A stretch of DNA of 64,000 bases, from NCBI GenBank assembly GCA_002382805.1, contig DGAD01000043.1:94778-158777 (forward strand), read 5' to 3'. Of the stretch, positions 1 through 8,708 are shown piece by piece (the first letter of the stretch is position 1; each line of letters opens with the position of its first letter). Source of the stretch: Clostridiales bacterium UBA4039. GTDB taxonomy: Bacteria; Bacillota; Clostridia; Lachnospirales; Vallitaleaceae. The position numbers were made by a program, and so were the translations under genes. Under the pieces are notes generated by a model that searched no databases, was not told the origin of the DNA, and saw only the letters and a list, made by a program, of their open reading frames with translations.

Positions 1-2
1 CA

Positions 3-1250
3 GCGTTAGTGCCTCATTTAACCGTGGCAGAAAATATAATGATGGATGAAATTATTAGTCCGCAACAAAAAACAATGCTGAATTGGAAAAAAATCAAAAA
101 ACAAGCACGAAAAGAATTGGAAGCTTTAGGGTTAGATATTGATGTTAACAAATTGGTAAGTGACTTAACATTATCTCAAAAGCAGATGGTACTGATTGGA
201 CGTGCGGTTTATCAAAAAGCGAAGTTTTTAATCTTGGATGAACCAACAGCTCCACTTAGTTTAGAAGAAACAGAAAAACTATTTAAAATTGTGTCGAAGC
301 TAAAACAAGATGGAATGAGCATTATATTTATAAGTCATCGTTTAGATGAAGTATTTCAAATAAGTGAAAAAATTACGGTGCTAAGAGACGGTCAATATGT
401 GGGAACATATAATGCCTCTGAGACATGCATTGATAATATAGTAGAAAAAATGTTGGGGCGTAAGTTGGAAAACACCTATCCCAAACATATCGGTGACATC
501 GGTAAAGAAGTTTTGAAGATACGCGATTTAACAGGGACCGGCGGAATACATCATGTGGACTTAACGTTGCACGAAGGAGAAATCATTGGTCTGGCAGGAC
601 TTGTCGGCGGTGGTAAGACAGAACTATGCAAGTTGATTTTTGGAGAAGGTAATATTACCCAAGGAACCATTGAACTCAATGCAAAACAAGTCGTTAATAA
701 AAATCCGGCGATTGCGGTTAAAAACGGATTCGCACTTGTCCCTGAAGAACGAAGAAAAGAAGGGATATTGGTTCATGAATCGATAGAAACCAATCTAACG
801 TTACCCACATTAGACAAGTATTGTAAGTATTCTTTTATGAATCGTATCAAAATGAAAAAAGTGTCAAAAGATAATATTGAAAAAGTTGGGATCAAAACAC
901 CCACAGAAAAGCAGATTGTTGCAAATCTAAGTGGTGGAAACCAACAAAAAGTTGCAATTGGAAAATGGCTGCTATCTGACGCACAAGTCTATATCTTTGA
1001 TGAGCCGACAAAAGGTGTTGATGTAGGTAGTAAAGCAGAAATATATCGGCTTATTGGTGAATTGGTTAAGGCAGGAAAAAGTGTTATCTATGCGACCTGT
1101 GAATTCCCCGAAATCCTAGGGTTAACCGATCGAACCTATGTTATGTATAACGGAACCATAGCCAAAGAGCTTATTACCAAAGAAACAGATGAAGAAGAAT
1201 TATTATTATACTCTACCGGAGGTGGCCAAAATGTTAAAAAACGAGCCTAA
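3..1250 (+). CDS. Sugar ABC importer ATPase, CUT2 type (5' end outside window)
   Basis: Two-domain ATPase of the ribose/rhamnose/AI-2 class of sugar importers; it powers uptake through the permease encoded next. The visible part begins inside nucleotide-binding domain 1: its Walker A lies before the window, but the signature region (LTLSQKQ) and Walker B (FLILDEPTA) are seen. Domain 2 has Walker A (GGGKTE), signature (NLSGGNQQ) and Walker B (YIFDEPTKGVD). Family members are about 500 residues, so roughly 85-90 are missing. The frame is open back to base 3, so the GTG at 9 is not the true start. The stop overlaps the permease start by 20 bases. Being directly upstream of mtnK/mtnA, it probably imports a 5-substituted ribose; that specificity is inferred. 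Confidence 0.9.
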   Translation, partial: ALVPHLTVAENIMMDEIISPQQKTMLNWKKIKKQARKELEALGLDIDVNKLVSDLTLSQKQMVLIGRAVYQKAKFLILDEPTAPLSLEETEKLFKIVSKLKQDGMSIIFISHRLDEVFQISEKITVLRDGQYVGTYNASETCIDNIVEKMLGRKLENTYPKHIGDIGKEVLKIRDLTGTGGIHHVDLTLHEGEIIGLAGLVGGGKTELCKLIFGEGNITQGTIELNAKQVVNKNPAIAVKNGFALVPEERRKEGILVHESIETNLTLPTLDKYCKYSFMNRIKMKKVSKDNIEKVGIKTPTEKQIVANLSGGNQQKVAIGKWLLSDAQVYIFDEPTKGVDVGSKAEIYRLIGELVKAGKSVIYATCEFPEILGLTDRTYVMYNGTIAKELITKETDEEELLLYSTGGGQNVKKRA

Positions 1251-2232
1251 ACAAAAAATAGATTTATTTCAGTTCTTTTATAAGTACGGCACGATTTTAG
1301 TAACTGTATTAGCCGTATTGTTCTTTACAATTCGATTAGAAAATTTTATGAACTTCAATAATATCACCAATATTTTTCGATCCGTATCTATTGTAGGATT
1401 AATCGCCCTTGCGATTACCATGGCACTGACTGTTGATGGATTTGATTTATCTGTAGGTGCTGTGGCTGGATTTGCATCTGTAATCGCTGCAAAAATCATG
1501 GTTATCTGGGAAATGAACCCTGTGTGGGCGATTGCAATTCCCTTAGTCGTAGGTGTCTTGGTAGGTATGGTGAATGCCTTCTTAATTATCAAAGTAGGTA
1601 TTTCAGACATGTTGACAACACTCTCGATGATGTTTTTATTAACAGGAATCTCTATTACATTCCAAAATGGTACGGCGATATACAACTACATGCCACTACC
1701 AGATAATGCAGGTATTGCACCTGGGATGATGCATCCGGCGTATCTGTTTATTGGACAAGGCAAGATATTTGGCATTCCGTTTCCGGTTATTTTGATGCTC
1801 ACAGTGGTCATCATTGTACACATCTTTTTAAACTATACAAAATACGGACGTTACCTATATATGGTTGGAGGTAATGAAGAAGCGGCAAAACTTTCTGGAA
1901 TCCCTACCAAAAAATATCGATTATTAGCTTACATCTTTTCAGGGTTCATTGCAGCGCTTGGTGGTTTGGTTTTAGGTGCCAGATTAGGTTCAGGTGAAGT
2001 TGATGCAGGTGGATCATACTTGATGGATGCAGTAGCTGCAGCCTTTATTGGATTCTCAGTCTTAGGAATTGGAAAAGCCAATGCCTTTGGAACTTTACTT
2101 GGAGCGCTTTTGATGGGAATCTTGTTAAATGGATTGATTATGATGGACTTCCCATACTATTCCCAAGATATTGTTAAAGGAATCGTATTAATTATAGCCT
2201 TAGGATTAACCTATTATAAGAAGAAAGATTAA
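1231..2232 (+). CDS. Sugar ABC importer permease, CUT2 type
   Basis: Inner-membrane channel subunit of a CUT2 (BPD_transp_2) sugar importer, about 333 residues with some eight to ten hydrophobic segments. Family hallmarks are the early GFDLSVGAVAGF motif and the late GFSVLGIGKANAFGTLLGA motif. I chose ATG 1231 because GGAGGTGG (1218-1225) sits just before it; an in-frame ATG at 1189 would add 14 residues with no ribosome site. It overlaps the ATPase gene, so the two are translationally coupled, and it lies 20 bases before mtnK. Substrate is unknown from sequence alone; the operon suggests 5-deoxyribose or methylthioribose. Confidence 0.9.
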   Translation: MLKNEPKQKIDLFQFFYKYGTILVTVLAVLFFTIRLENFMNFNNITNIFRSVSIVGLIALAITMALTVDGFDLSVGAVAGFASVIAAKIMVIWEMNPVWAIAIPLVVGVLVGMVNAFLIIKVGISDMLTTLSMMFLLTGISITFQNGTAIYNYMPLPDNAGIAPGMMHPAYLFIGQGKIFGIPFPVILMLTVVIIVHIFLNYTKYGRYLYMVGGNEEAAKLSGIPTKKYRLLAYIFSGFIAALGGLVLGARLGSGEVDAGGSYLMDAVAAAFIGFSVLGIGKANAFGTLLGALLMGILLNGLIMMDFPYYSQDIVKGIVLIIALGLTYYKKKD

Positions 2233-2251
2233 TTTTGAGAGGAGACCGACG

Positions 2252-3457
2252 ATGAGTAAATACGTAGAATTAAATGAAAAAACAGTCATTGATTATGTTA
2301 ACAGCAAGATGGAGTTCTTTCGACCGGATGCCGAGTATGTGTGCAATGAAATTGGAGATGGAAACTTAAACCTCGTCTTTCGCGTCAAAGATACGAAAAA
2401 CAATAAAAGCGTTATTGTTAAGCAAGCCCTTCCTTATGTAAGAGCGGCGGGAGAAGATTGGCCTCTTGATATTGGCCGTGGTGAAATTGAATCGCATATC
2501 CTAGATATTGAATATAAACTGACCGATGGTTTAGTGCCAAAAGTCTACTTCTATGATACAGATATGTATTGTATGGCGATGGAAGATTTAGATAACTACA
2601 TTATCATGCGATATGGATTGCTTGACTATATCCAATATCCAGAATTTGCGGATCAAATCAGTGACTTTTTAGTCAAAACACTTTTGCTTACATCCGATGT
2701 TGTGATGGAGCATAAAGAGAAAAAAGAAAGTGTCAAAGAATTTATCAATCCGGAGTTATGTGAAATAACAGAAGATTTAGTTTATACAGAACCATTTCAT
2801 ATTGGAGCACGTAATAATATGGAAGAAGCGATTGTTAAGTTCCATCAAGAAGAGATTGTAGATGACGAAGAATTGGCACGAGAAGTGGCTAAGTTAAAAT
2901 TTGACTTTATGAATAATGCCCAAGCACTTTTACACGGAGACTTGCACACAGGAAGTATCTTTGTCAATCAAGATTCAACAAAAGTTATCGACCCTGAGTT
3001 TGCTTTTTATGGTCCGATGGCCTATGACATTGGTGCATTAATCGCCAACTTGATTATGAACTATATATCAACAAAAGCATCTCTTGAAGAGGGCGAGCTT
3101 CGCCAAAAACATGAGGCGTTTTTATTGGATGCCATCCGTGAAGTCATCGATCAGTTCAAAGCAAAATCCTTAGAAATATGGGATGAAGTTGTGACGGATA
3201 AAATGGCAAAAGCAAAAGGGTTCAAAGAATACTATATCAATGATGTACTTGTTAACACTGCAGGAGTGACAGGGTGCGAGATGATTCGTCGAACAGTAGG
3301 ATTTGCCCATGTTAAAGACTTAGACGGTATTGCAGATGATACAAAGCGCATCAAAGCCAAAAAAGATAACATGCATTTGGCAAAAGTGCTGATAAAAAAT
3401 AGAGCAGAAATAGTCACTGGCGAAGAATATCTTCGTTTGATTGAAAAATATTTATAG
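2252..3457 (+). CDS. mtnK: S-methyl-5-thioribose kinase (probably also 5-deoxyribose kinase)
   Basis: Cytoplasmic ATP-dependent kinase placing phosphate on C1 of 5-methylthioribose; homologues in the dual DHAP salvage route also use 5-deoxyribose. The 401 residues match MtnK in length. The choline-kinase-like fold shows an N-terminal glycine loop (EIGDGNLNLVFRV, 33-45), the catalytic HGDLH motif (228-232) and the metal-binding IDPEF segment (246-250). The start is set by GAGGAGA (2238-2244). It is followed after 11 bases by mtnA. None of the remaining universal methionine-salvage genes (mtnB, C, D, E, W) is in the window, which argues for a carbon-use or disposal role ending at the aldolase rather than methionine regeneration. 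Confidence 0.93.
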   Translation: MSKYVELNEKTVIDYVNSKMEFFRPDAEYVCNEIGDGNLNLVFRVKDTKNNKSVIVKQALPYVRAAGEDWPLDIGRGEIESHILDIEYKLTDGLVPKVYFYDTDMYCMAMEDLDNYIIMRYGLLDYIQYPEFADQISDFLVKTLLLTSDVVMEHKEKKESVKEFINPELCEITEDLVYTEPFHIGARNNMEEAIVKFHQEEIVDDEELAREVAKLKFDFMNNAQALLHGDLHTGSIFVNQDSTKVIDPEFAFYGPMAYDIGALIANLIMNYISTKASLEEGELRQKHEAFLLDAIREVIDQFKAKSLEIWDEVVTDKMAKAKGFKEYYINDVLVNTAGVTGCEMIRRTVGFAHVKDLDGIADDTKRIKAKKDNMHLAKVLIKNRAEIVTGEEYLRLIEKYL

Positions 3458-3468
3458 GAGATGATGAA

Positions 3469-4524
3469 ATGATTACAACAGTTATTCCAGCAAAATTAAA
3501 CGAAGATAAGACAAAATTAGAACTTATTGATCAAACGTTATTACCTAATGAGGAAGTGTTCCTCTATTTAGACCAACGGGAAAAGATTTTTGAAGCGATT
3601 AAGATGTTACGCGTTCGTGGCGCTCCAGCAATTGGAGTGGCCGCAGCATATGGATTATATGTATGCATGAATAAGATGGAAACACAAGATTTTGAGGCGT
3701 TTAAAAAAGAATTCACAGAGACAAAGGATTATCTTGCCACCAGTCGACCAACCGCAGTAAATCTATTCTGGGCACTAGATCGCATGCAAGACCGCTTTGA
3801 AAAAGAAGAGGCAAAAGGTGCAACGATCGAACAAATGAAAAAAGCGCTCTTAGATGAAAGCGAAAAAGTCTTCGAAGAAGACCAAGCCATGGGCAAAGCC
3901 ATTGGAGAATATGGATTAGAACTACTAAAACCAGGCATGGGTCTTTTAACACATTGTAATGCAGGTGGAATCGCAACATCGGGTATCGGAACAGCATTAG
4001 CACCGATGTATTTGGGTCATGAACAAGGATATAACTTTAAAGTGTATGCAGATGAGACAAGACCTTTGCTTCAAGGTTCCAGATTAACAGCATATGAACT
4101 ATATAAAGCCGGATTAGACGTAACGGTTATCTGTGATAACATGGCATCCCTTGTTATGAAAGAAGGAAAAATAGACGCCGTGCTTGTAGGCTGTGATCGA
4201 ATAGCAGCCAATGGAGATGCTGCGAACAAGATAGGTACATCAGGAGTTGCAATCCTCGCCAAAGAATATGGAATTCCAATGTATATCCTTGGACCAACAT
4301 CAACCATTGACATGAATACTGCAACAGGACAAGACATTGAGATTGAGCTTCGTGATGAAGAAGAAATCGGCAATGGATTTGGCCGAAGAACAGCTCCAAA
4401 AGAAGTCAAAGCCTATAACCCTGCTTTTGATGTAACTGATGCAAAGTACATCACCGCTATTATAACAGAGAAGGGAATTGTTCGTCCACCTTACAAGGAG
4501 AACTTGAAGAAATTGTTTGAATAG
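3469..4524 (+). CDS. mtnA: S-methyl-5-thioribose-1-phosphate isomerase
   Basis: Aldose-ketose isomerase converting methylthioribose-1-phosphate (or 5-deoxyribose-1-phosphate) to the ribulose-1-phosphate form. At 351 residues it is family length. It has the RVRGAPAIGVAAAYG motif (48-62), the catalytic cysteine in HCNAGGIATSG (Cys163) and the catalytic aspartate in GCDRIAANGD (Asp243), equivalent to Cys160/Asp240 of the Bacillus enzyme. The related eIF2B-like proteins lack this Cys/Asp pair, so true MtnA is well supported. Ribosome site is GGAGATG just before the start. Only 9 bases separate its stop from the aldolase start. Confidence 0.93.
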   Translation: MITTVIPAKLNEDKTKLELIDQTLLPNEEVFLYLDQREKIFEAIKMLRVRGAPAIGVAAAYGLYVCMNKMETQDFEAFKKEFTETKDYLATSRPTAVNLFWALDRMQDRFEKEEAKGATIEQMKKALLDESEKVFEEDQAMGKAIGEYGLELLKPGMGLLTHCNAGGIATSGIGTALAPMYLGHEQGYNFKVYADETRPLLQGSRLTAYELYKAGLDVTVICDNMASLVMKEGKIDAVLVGCDRIAANGDAANKIGTSGVAILAKEYGIPMYILGPTSTIDMNTATGQDIEIELRDEEEIGNGFGRRTAPKEVKAYNPAFDVTDAKYITAIITEKGIVRPPYKENLKKLFE

Positions 4525-4533
4525 GAGATGCCT

Positions 4534-5325
4534 ATGAGTACATATATGAATGAAATCAAGATTCGCAATGCGATTTGTGATGTGGGTCAAAAATTATATG
4601 ATAAAGAATTTGTGGCGGCCAATGATGGGAACATCTCAGTAAAGCTCGATGATAATACCCTCTTGGTGACACCAACAGCCGTATCAAAGGGTGGTATGAA
4701 GCCGGATGAAATCGTTAAGATGACCTTAGATGGAGAAATCTTAAGTGGAGGTAAGCCATCGTCTGAAGTCAAGATGCATATACAAGTCTATAAGACGAAC
4801 CCTGAGATTCAAGCGGTCGTTCATGCGCATCCGCCGATTTCAACAGCCTTTGCAGTGGCGCGGGTGCCCATGGAGACACCGATTCTTGCAGAAGCAGTCG
4901 TCAACTTAGGCGTGGTTCCGGTAGCTGATTTTGCGCTACCGGGTACCAAAGAGGTGCCAGAATCTATCAAACCTTATGTGCGGGATTATAATGCGGTACT
5001 TCTTGCCAACCATGGATTGTTAACATGGGGCAGAGACCTTAGAGAAGCATTTTTTAGGATGGAATCAGTGGAACATTATGGAAAAATACTTCTGTATGTA
5101 AAACAAATCGGAGATCCGAGAGAGTTTAACTGTACAGAAATTGACGCATTATTAGATATTCGTAAAAAGATTGGTGTCTCATCGGGAGGCGTACCGGCAT
5201 GTAAACCGGCATATGCCACAGAGACGGTAAAACCTGAGACAGAAGACGATGTCAAAGACTATAATGAAGTGGAATTAGCTCAGGCAATTACCAACGAAGT
5301 TATGAGACAGCTTCATAGGAGGTGA
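4534..5325 (+). CDS. Class II (fuculose-phosphate type) aldolase with C-terminal encapsulation-like tail
   Basis: Zinc-dependent class II aldolase/adducin-family enzyme, 263 residues. Visible active-site elements: ANDGNISV (29-36), PSSEVKMH with the catalytic Glu78, the HAH zinc pair (His97, His99) and ANHG (His160), matching Glu73/His92/His94/His155 of FucA. In the mtnK-mtnA context it should cleave 5-methylthioribulose- or 5-deoxyribulose-1-phosphate to DHAP plus methylthioacetaldehyde or acetaldehyde. Unlike plain FucA it has a linker (about 214-243) and a C-terminal amphipathic helix (ELAQAITNEVMRQL), typical of BMC cargo targeting. Start ATG 4534 is preferred over 4528 because AGGAG (4523-4527) touches the earlier one. 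It could also act on rhamnulose- or fuculose-1-phosphate. Confidence 0.88.
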   Translation: MSTYMNEIKIRNAICDVGQKLYDKEFVAANDGNISVKLDDNTLLVTPTAVSKGGMKPDEIVKMTLDGEILSGGKPSSEVKMHIQVYKTNPEIQAVVHAHPPISTAFAVARVPMETPILAEAVVNLGVVPVADFALPGTKEVPESIKPYVRDYNAVLLANHGLLTWGRDLREAFFRMESVEHYGKILLYVKQIGDPREFNCTEIDALLDIRKKIGVSSGGVPACKPAYATETVKPETEDDVKDYNEVELAQAITNEVMRQLHRR

Positions 5326-5329
5326 AAAG

Positions 5330-6775
5330 ATGCAAATTAGTGAAAAAGAAATACAGCAACTGGTCAGTCAAATTGTTCGGCAAACGATGGGGCAAGAAAA
5401 ACAAGCAATTGATGTGAGTCCATCAAGTGGAGAATATAAAGCATCACCTATTCAAGGACATCAAATCGGTGTATATGAAAAAATGGAAGATGCAATTGAA
5501 GCGGCAAAAAAAGCTAACCAACACTATAGCCAATACAGCATCAAGGATCGACAACGCTTTATCGATGGAATAAAAAAATGGACCTTAAAGGAAAAATACG
5601 ACCTAGCGAAACGGGTTGTTGAAGAAACCGGACTTGGAAACTATGAAGATAAGATCAGAAAACATGAGCTTGCAGCAAGAACACCAGGGACTGAACTCTT
5701 AGAGACCAAGGCGCAAAGCGGGGACACAGGACTTGCTATTATTGAAGAGGCGCCTTTTGGTGTCATCGGAGCAACTACACCGGTAACCAACCCTTCTGAG
5801 ACAGTCATTAGCAATACGATAGCCATGTTGGCAGCGGGAAATACAGTTGTTTTTAATGTGCATCCAAGTTCCAAAAGGGTGTGTGCATATACGGTGTCCC
5901 AGATCAATCAATTGATTGTAGAACTAGGAGGACCCAAGAACCTTATCACTATGGTCAAAGACCCAACGATGGAATCACTGACGGTACTAGCGTCTTGCCC
6001 AATGGTTAATATGCTGGTAGGAACCGGTGGTCCGGGACTGGTTAAAGCCTTATTAAAATCCGGGAAAAAAGCCATAGGAGCAGGTGCAGGTAACCCGCCG
6101 GTTGTCGTTGATGAGACGGCCAACATAAAAAAAGCGGCGATTGATATTATCACAGGACACTCTTTTGATAATAATATAGTATGTATATTGGAAAAAGAAG
6201 TGTTTGTTGTGGATGAAGTAGCCAATGAACTGATTGAAACAATGGTTCAAGAAGGAGCAATGCTTATAAAAGGTGATACGATAAAAGCTTTGCAAGAGTT
6301 GATTACATATGAAGATCAAGAAGGCGCTCATGTACGTAAAGAGTGGGTCGGCAAAGATGCTCATACATACTTAGATGCCTTGAATATATCATACGACCAA
6401 AAACCAAAGTGCATTATTTGTGAAACAACATTTGAACATCCATTTGTACAATTGGAGTTATTAATGCCGGTATTACCAATTGTACGTGTCGATAACTTTA
6501 AAAAAGGTGTCGAATACGCTGTTAAAGCAGAGCATGGCAACCGACATACAGCAATCTGCCATTCCCAAAATATCGATAACATCACCTACTATGCGAAAGC
6601 AATTAATACGACAATCTTTGTCAAAAATGCACCTTCGCTTGCAGGGATAGGTGTCGATAGCGAGTCGGTGGTTAGCTTTACTATAGCCGGACCAACCGGA
6701 GAAGGAATTACAACAGCGAAAAACTTTACAAGAGCACGTCATTGTGTCCTTGTTGATGGGTTTAGAATTATATGA
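5330..6775 (+). CDS. CoA-acylating aldehyde dehydrogenase, microcompartment cargo (PduP/EutE family)
   Basis: NAD-dependent oxidation of a short aldehyde with CoA to acyl-CoA, the signature enzyme of metabolosomes. The 481 residues show an N-terminal amphipathic helix (EKEIQQLVSQIVRQTM, 5-20), a variable linker (21-45) and the catalytic domain, with the expected cysteine in FDNNIVCILEKE (Cys285). The N-terminal helix plus linker is the usual encapsulation-peptide arrangement of PduP-type enzymes. AGGAGGTG (5318-5325) precedes ATG 5330. The stop overlaps the next shell gene (ATGA). The likely substrate is acetaldehyde (from 5-deoxyribose) or methylthioacetaldehyde; lactaldehyde is also possible. 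Confidence 0.93.
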   Translation: MQISEKEIQQLVSQIVRQTMGQEKQAIDVSPSSGEYKASPIQGHQIGVYEKMEDAIEAAKKANQHYSQYSIKDRQRFIDGIKKWTLKEKYDLAKRVVEETGLGNYEDKIRKHELAARTPGTELLETKAQSGDTGLAIIEEAPFGVIGATTPVTNPSETVISNTIAMLAAGNTVVFNVHPSSKRVCAYTVSQINQLIVELGGPKNLITMVKDPTMESLTVLASCPMVNMLVGTGGPGLVKALLKSGKKAIGAGAGNPPVVVDETANIKKAAIDIITGHSFDNNIVCILEKEVFVVDEVANELIETMVQEGAMLIKGDTIKALQELITYEDQEGAHVRKEWVGKDAHTYLDALNISYDQKPKCIICETTFEHPFVQLELLMPVLPIVRVDNFKKGVEYAVKAEHGNRHTAICHSQNIDNITYYAKAINTTIFVKNAPSLAGIGVDSESVVSFTIAGPTGEGITTAKNFTRARHCVLVDGFRII

Positions 6776-7098
6776 TAGGCTCGTCGGTACGTGGTAATGC
6801 ACTGGGAATGCTAGAAGTTTGCGGTTATGCAACAGCTCTTATTGTTATCAGTGAAATATATCAGAATATGGACATCCATGTGGTAGCGATTAATATTAAT
6901 AAACCAGCAGTGGCGGTTCTTGAGAAGATTCCACTGCAGGCGCAGATTAAGTTTCAAGGCAGTATTGATCAAGTTCGAGCGGCAATGGAGCTGGGATATG
7001 AAGTGGCATTAAAATACAACGAACCCGAAGACATCATTCAATCAACCATCGCCAACCCGCATCCAGGAATACAAAAGTTAATAGAAAGCTCAAAATAA
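6772..7098 (+). CDS. Divergent BMC-H shell protein
   Basis: Single BMC-domain protein (about 108 residues) that would form a hexamer in the microcompartment shell. The domain starts at ALGMLEVCGYATAL, matching the beta1-alpha1 pattern of BMC-H proteins, and ends with NPHPGIQKLI, the counterpart of the PRPH tail of PduA. The pore-loop region does not carry KIGSG, so it probably has a different pore. The gene overlaps the aldehyde dehydrogenase stop by 4 bases (ATGA) and so depends on coupled translation. It could be a specialised cofactor or metabolite pore. Its identity as a BMC domain rests on position and pattern and is less certain than the two PduA-like neighbours. Confidence 0.8.
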   Translation: MIGSSVRGNALGMLEVCGYATALIVISEIYQNMDIHVVAININKPAVAVLEKIPLQAQIKFQGSIDQVRAAMELGYEVALKYNEPEDIIQSTIANPHPGIQKLIESSK

Positions 7099-7124
7099 TC
7101 AATGAGTGAATGGAGGAAAAATTG

Positions 7125-7400
7125 ATGGGAAGTTCAATAGGATTTATAGAAACCAGAGGTCTTACAGCAGCATTAGAAGCGGCCGATAACATGTTAAAAA
7201 CAGCACAAGTTGAACTTGTAGGAACAGAAAAAATCGGATCCGGATTAATTACAGTTGTTGTGAAAGGAGAAGTAGGCGCGGTAAAAGCGGCAACAGAAGC
7301 AGGAGCGGATACGGCAAGTCGATTAGGTGAACTCGTTGCAGTTCATGTAATTCCAAGACCTCACGATGATTTAATTAAAATTTTGCCGGTGCTGAAATAA
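7125..7400 (+). CDS. BMC-H shell protein, PduA/PduJ-like (copy 1)
   Basis: Canonical hexamer-forming BMC shell protein, 91 residues. It has the [19 protein letters not shown] opening, the pore motif KIGSG, the [11 protein letters not shown] helix and the VHVIPRPH ending seen in PduA, PduJ and EutM. Start ATG 7125 is chosen because GGAGG (7112-7116) lies just upstream; an ATG at 7110 overlaps that ribosome site. A close paralogue follows at 7745, with one other BMC gene between. It probably forms the bulk of the facets and lets the small aldolase substrate or product cross. Confidence 0.95.
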   Translation: MGSSIGFIETRGLTAALEAADNMLKTAQVELVGTEKIGSGLITVVVKGEVGAVKAATEAGADTASRLGELVAVHVIPRPHDDLIKILPVLK

Positions 7401-7403
7401 TAT

Positions 7404-7682
7404 ATGGCGATAGGGATTATAGAGATCCAAAACCTTGTTAATGGATACTTAGCAAGTGATTTGATTATGAAAATGGTTAATTGTGACATCATTCATCATA
7501 AGAAAGCATTGGGTGGACGATTAATCACCATTGTCTTTGAAGGCAGTGTCTCTGATCTAAACCTTGCTATGGATGAAATAAAAAAGACGTATCAAGAGAC
7601 AACGTTATTGAAAGTGGCTGAAGTCATTGCGAATCCGCCAGATGCATTAATGAAGTATTTTGAAAAAGGAGTCTTTCAATGA
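7404..7682 (+). CDS. Divergent BMC-domain shell protein
   Basis: Small single BMC-domain protein, 92 residues. The order [21 protein letters not shown], a central loop around [17 protein letters not shown], then a helix and [15 protein letters not shown] matches the BMC fold. The usual KIGSG pore motif is replaced by a lysine/glycine-rich loop (KKALGG), so the pore should differ from the PduA-like copies. There is no clear ribosome site, only 3 bases from the previous stop, implying coupled translation. Its last codons overlap the following gene's alternative ATGA start (7679). It may be a minor facet component. Confidence 0.8.
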   Translation: MAIGIIEIQNLVNGYLASDLIMKMVNCDIIHHKKALGGRLITIVFEGSVSDLNLAMDEIKKTYQETTLLKVAEVIANPPDALMKYFEKGVFQ

Positions 7683-7744
7683 GTGAAAATACTGTAAAAA
7701 AAACAAAGCCAACAACGAAATCACCACAGGAGGTAAAAAAAATT

Positions 7745-8017
7745 ATGGGAAATGCAATTGGTTTTATAGAGACAAGAGGTCTAACGGCGGCATTAGAAGC
7801 AGCTGATAATATGCTTAAATCAGCAGAAGTTGAACTCGTAGGTATGGAAAAAATCGGCTCTGGATTAATTACTGTAACAATTCAAGGCGATGTAGGTGCG
7901 GTAAAGGCGGCTACAGAAGCAGGATCAGAAGCTGCATCCAGATTGGGAGAATTGATTGCTGTTCATGTGATTCCACGTCCACATAACAACATGGCATCAA
8001 TTTTGCCAAAAATGTAA
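7745..8017 (+). CDS. BMC-H shell protein, PduA/PduJ-like (copy 2), possible longer isoform
   Basis: Second canonical BMC-H protein, about four-fifths identical by eye to the copy at 7125, with the same [24 protein letters not shown] and VHVIPRPH elements. Two starts are possible. ATG 7745 has a strong AGGAGGT (7728-7734) and gives the normal 90-residue protein. ATG 7679 overlaps the previous stop as ATGA and adds a 22-residue hydrophilic lysine/threonine-rich N-terminal tail. I prefer 7745, but both could be used. The pair with copy 1 looks like a local duplication with one divergent shell gene between. Confidence 0.93.
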   Translation: MGNAIGFIETRGLTAALEAADNMLKSAEVELVGMEKIGSGLITVTIQGDVGAVKAATEAGSEAASRLGELIAVHVIPRPHNNMASILPKM

Positions 8018-8023
8018 AAAACT

Positions 8024-8683
8024 ATGCAAGTTAGTGAACGCATGATTGCCTTAGTCACAACAAGAGTGCTTCAACAGATTACCCAAGAACAAGGGTATCA
8101 ATATGCCGTGCCTATTGGAATATCCAATCGGCACGTGCACCTAAAAAAAAGCGACGTGGAAATGTTGTTTGGCAAAGGCTATACGTTACAAAAACTCAAA
8201 GATTTAAAACAAACAGGAGAATATGCATGTCAAGAGACGGTGACGCTGATAACAGAGCGTCAAGGTAAGACATATAAGATAGACAATGTACGTATTCTTG
8301 GCCCTGAACGTGACCAAACCCAAGTTGAGATATCAGCCACCGATGCACGTCAGTTAAAGTTAAATCCACCGGTACGTAACTCCGGAAATCTAGAACGTTC
8401 TGAACCGATTACATTACAAGGTCCCCATGGTAGCGTGACAATTGAAAACGGATGCATTATTGCAACAAGACACTTGCACTTATCAACAGAAGATGCAAAA
8501 CATATGAATATAAAATCGGGTGACGAAGTATCCGTTTTACTTGGTGATGAAAAATCCGGACGTATGGATCATGTCAGTTGTAAAGTACATGAAAATTATG
8601 TATTAGAACTACATATCGACACAGATGACGGCAATGCATTTCGGGTTCAAAGTGGAGATATGGCTACGGTCTTATTACCTTAA
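8024..8683 (+). CDS. pduL: Phosphate propanoyltransferase-type acyltransferase PduL
   Basis: Converts acyl-CoA plus phosphate to acyl-phosphate, recycling CoA inside the shell. The 219 residues contain both PduL beta-barrel domains and the metal-binding histidine motifs SNRHVHL, TRHLHLS and LELHIDTDDGNA. The first about 25 residues (SERMIALVTTRVLQQIT) form an amphipathic helix absent from non-compartment PduL proteins, a likely encapsulation peptide resembling those on the aldolase and dehydrogenase of this operon. It starts 6 bases after the shell gene. No acetate kinase is in the window, so the final ATP-forming step would be encoded elsewhere. Confidence 0.95.
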   Translation: MQVSERMIALVTTRVLQQITQEQGYQYAVPIGISNRHVHLKKSDVEMLFGKGYTLQKLKDLKQTGEYACQETVTLITERQGKTYKIDNVRILGPERDQTQVEISATDARQLKLNPPVRNSGNLERSEPITLQGPHGSVTIENGCIIATRHLHLSTEDAKHMNIKSGDEVSVLLGDEKSGRMDHVSCKVHENYVLELHIDTDDGNAFRVQSGDMATVLLP

Positions 8684-8708
8684 ACAGGGGAGAGGAAGAA
8701 GGGATACA

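Noticed and set aside
3713..4003. Long reverse-strand frame inside mtnA, and similar antisense frames elsewhere
   Set aside because: No ribosome sites or family similarity; they are shadows of well-supported genes.
2252..4524. mtnK and mtnA as part of the classical methionine salvage pathway
   Set aside because: No mtnB, mtnC, mtnD, mtnW, mtnX or mtnE in the window, and an aldolase and microcompartment genes follow in the same operon.
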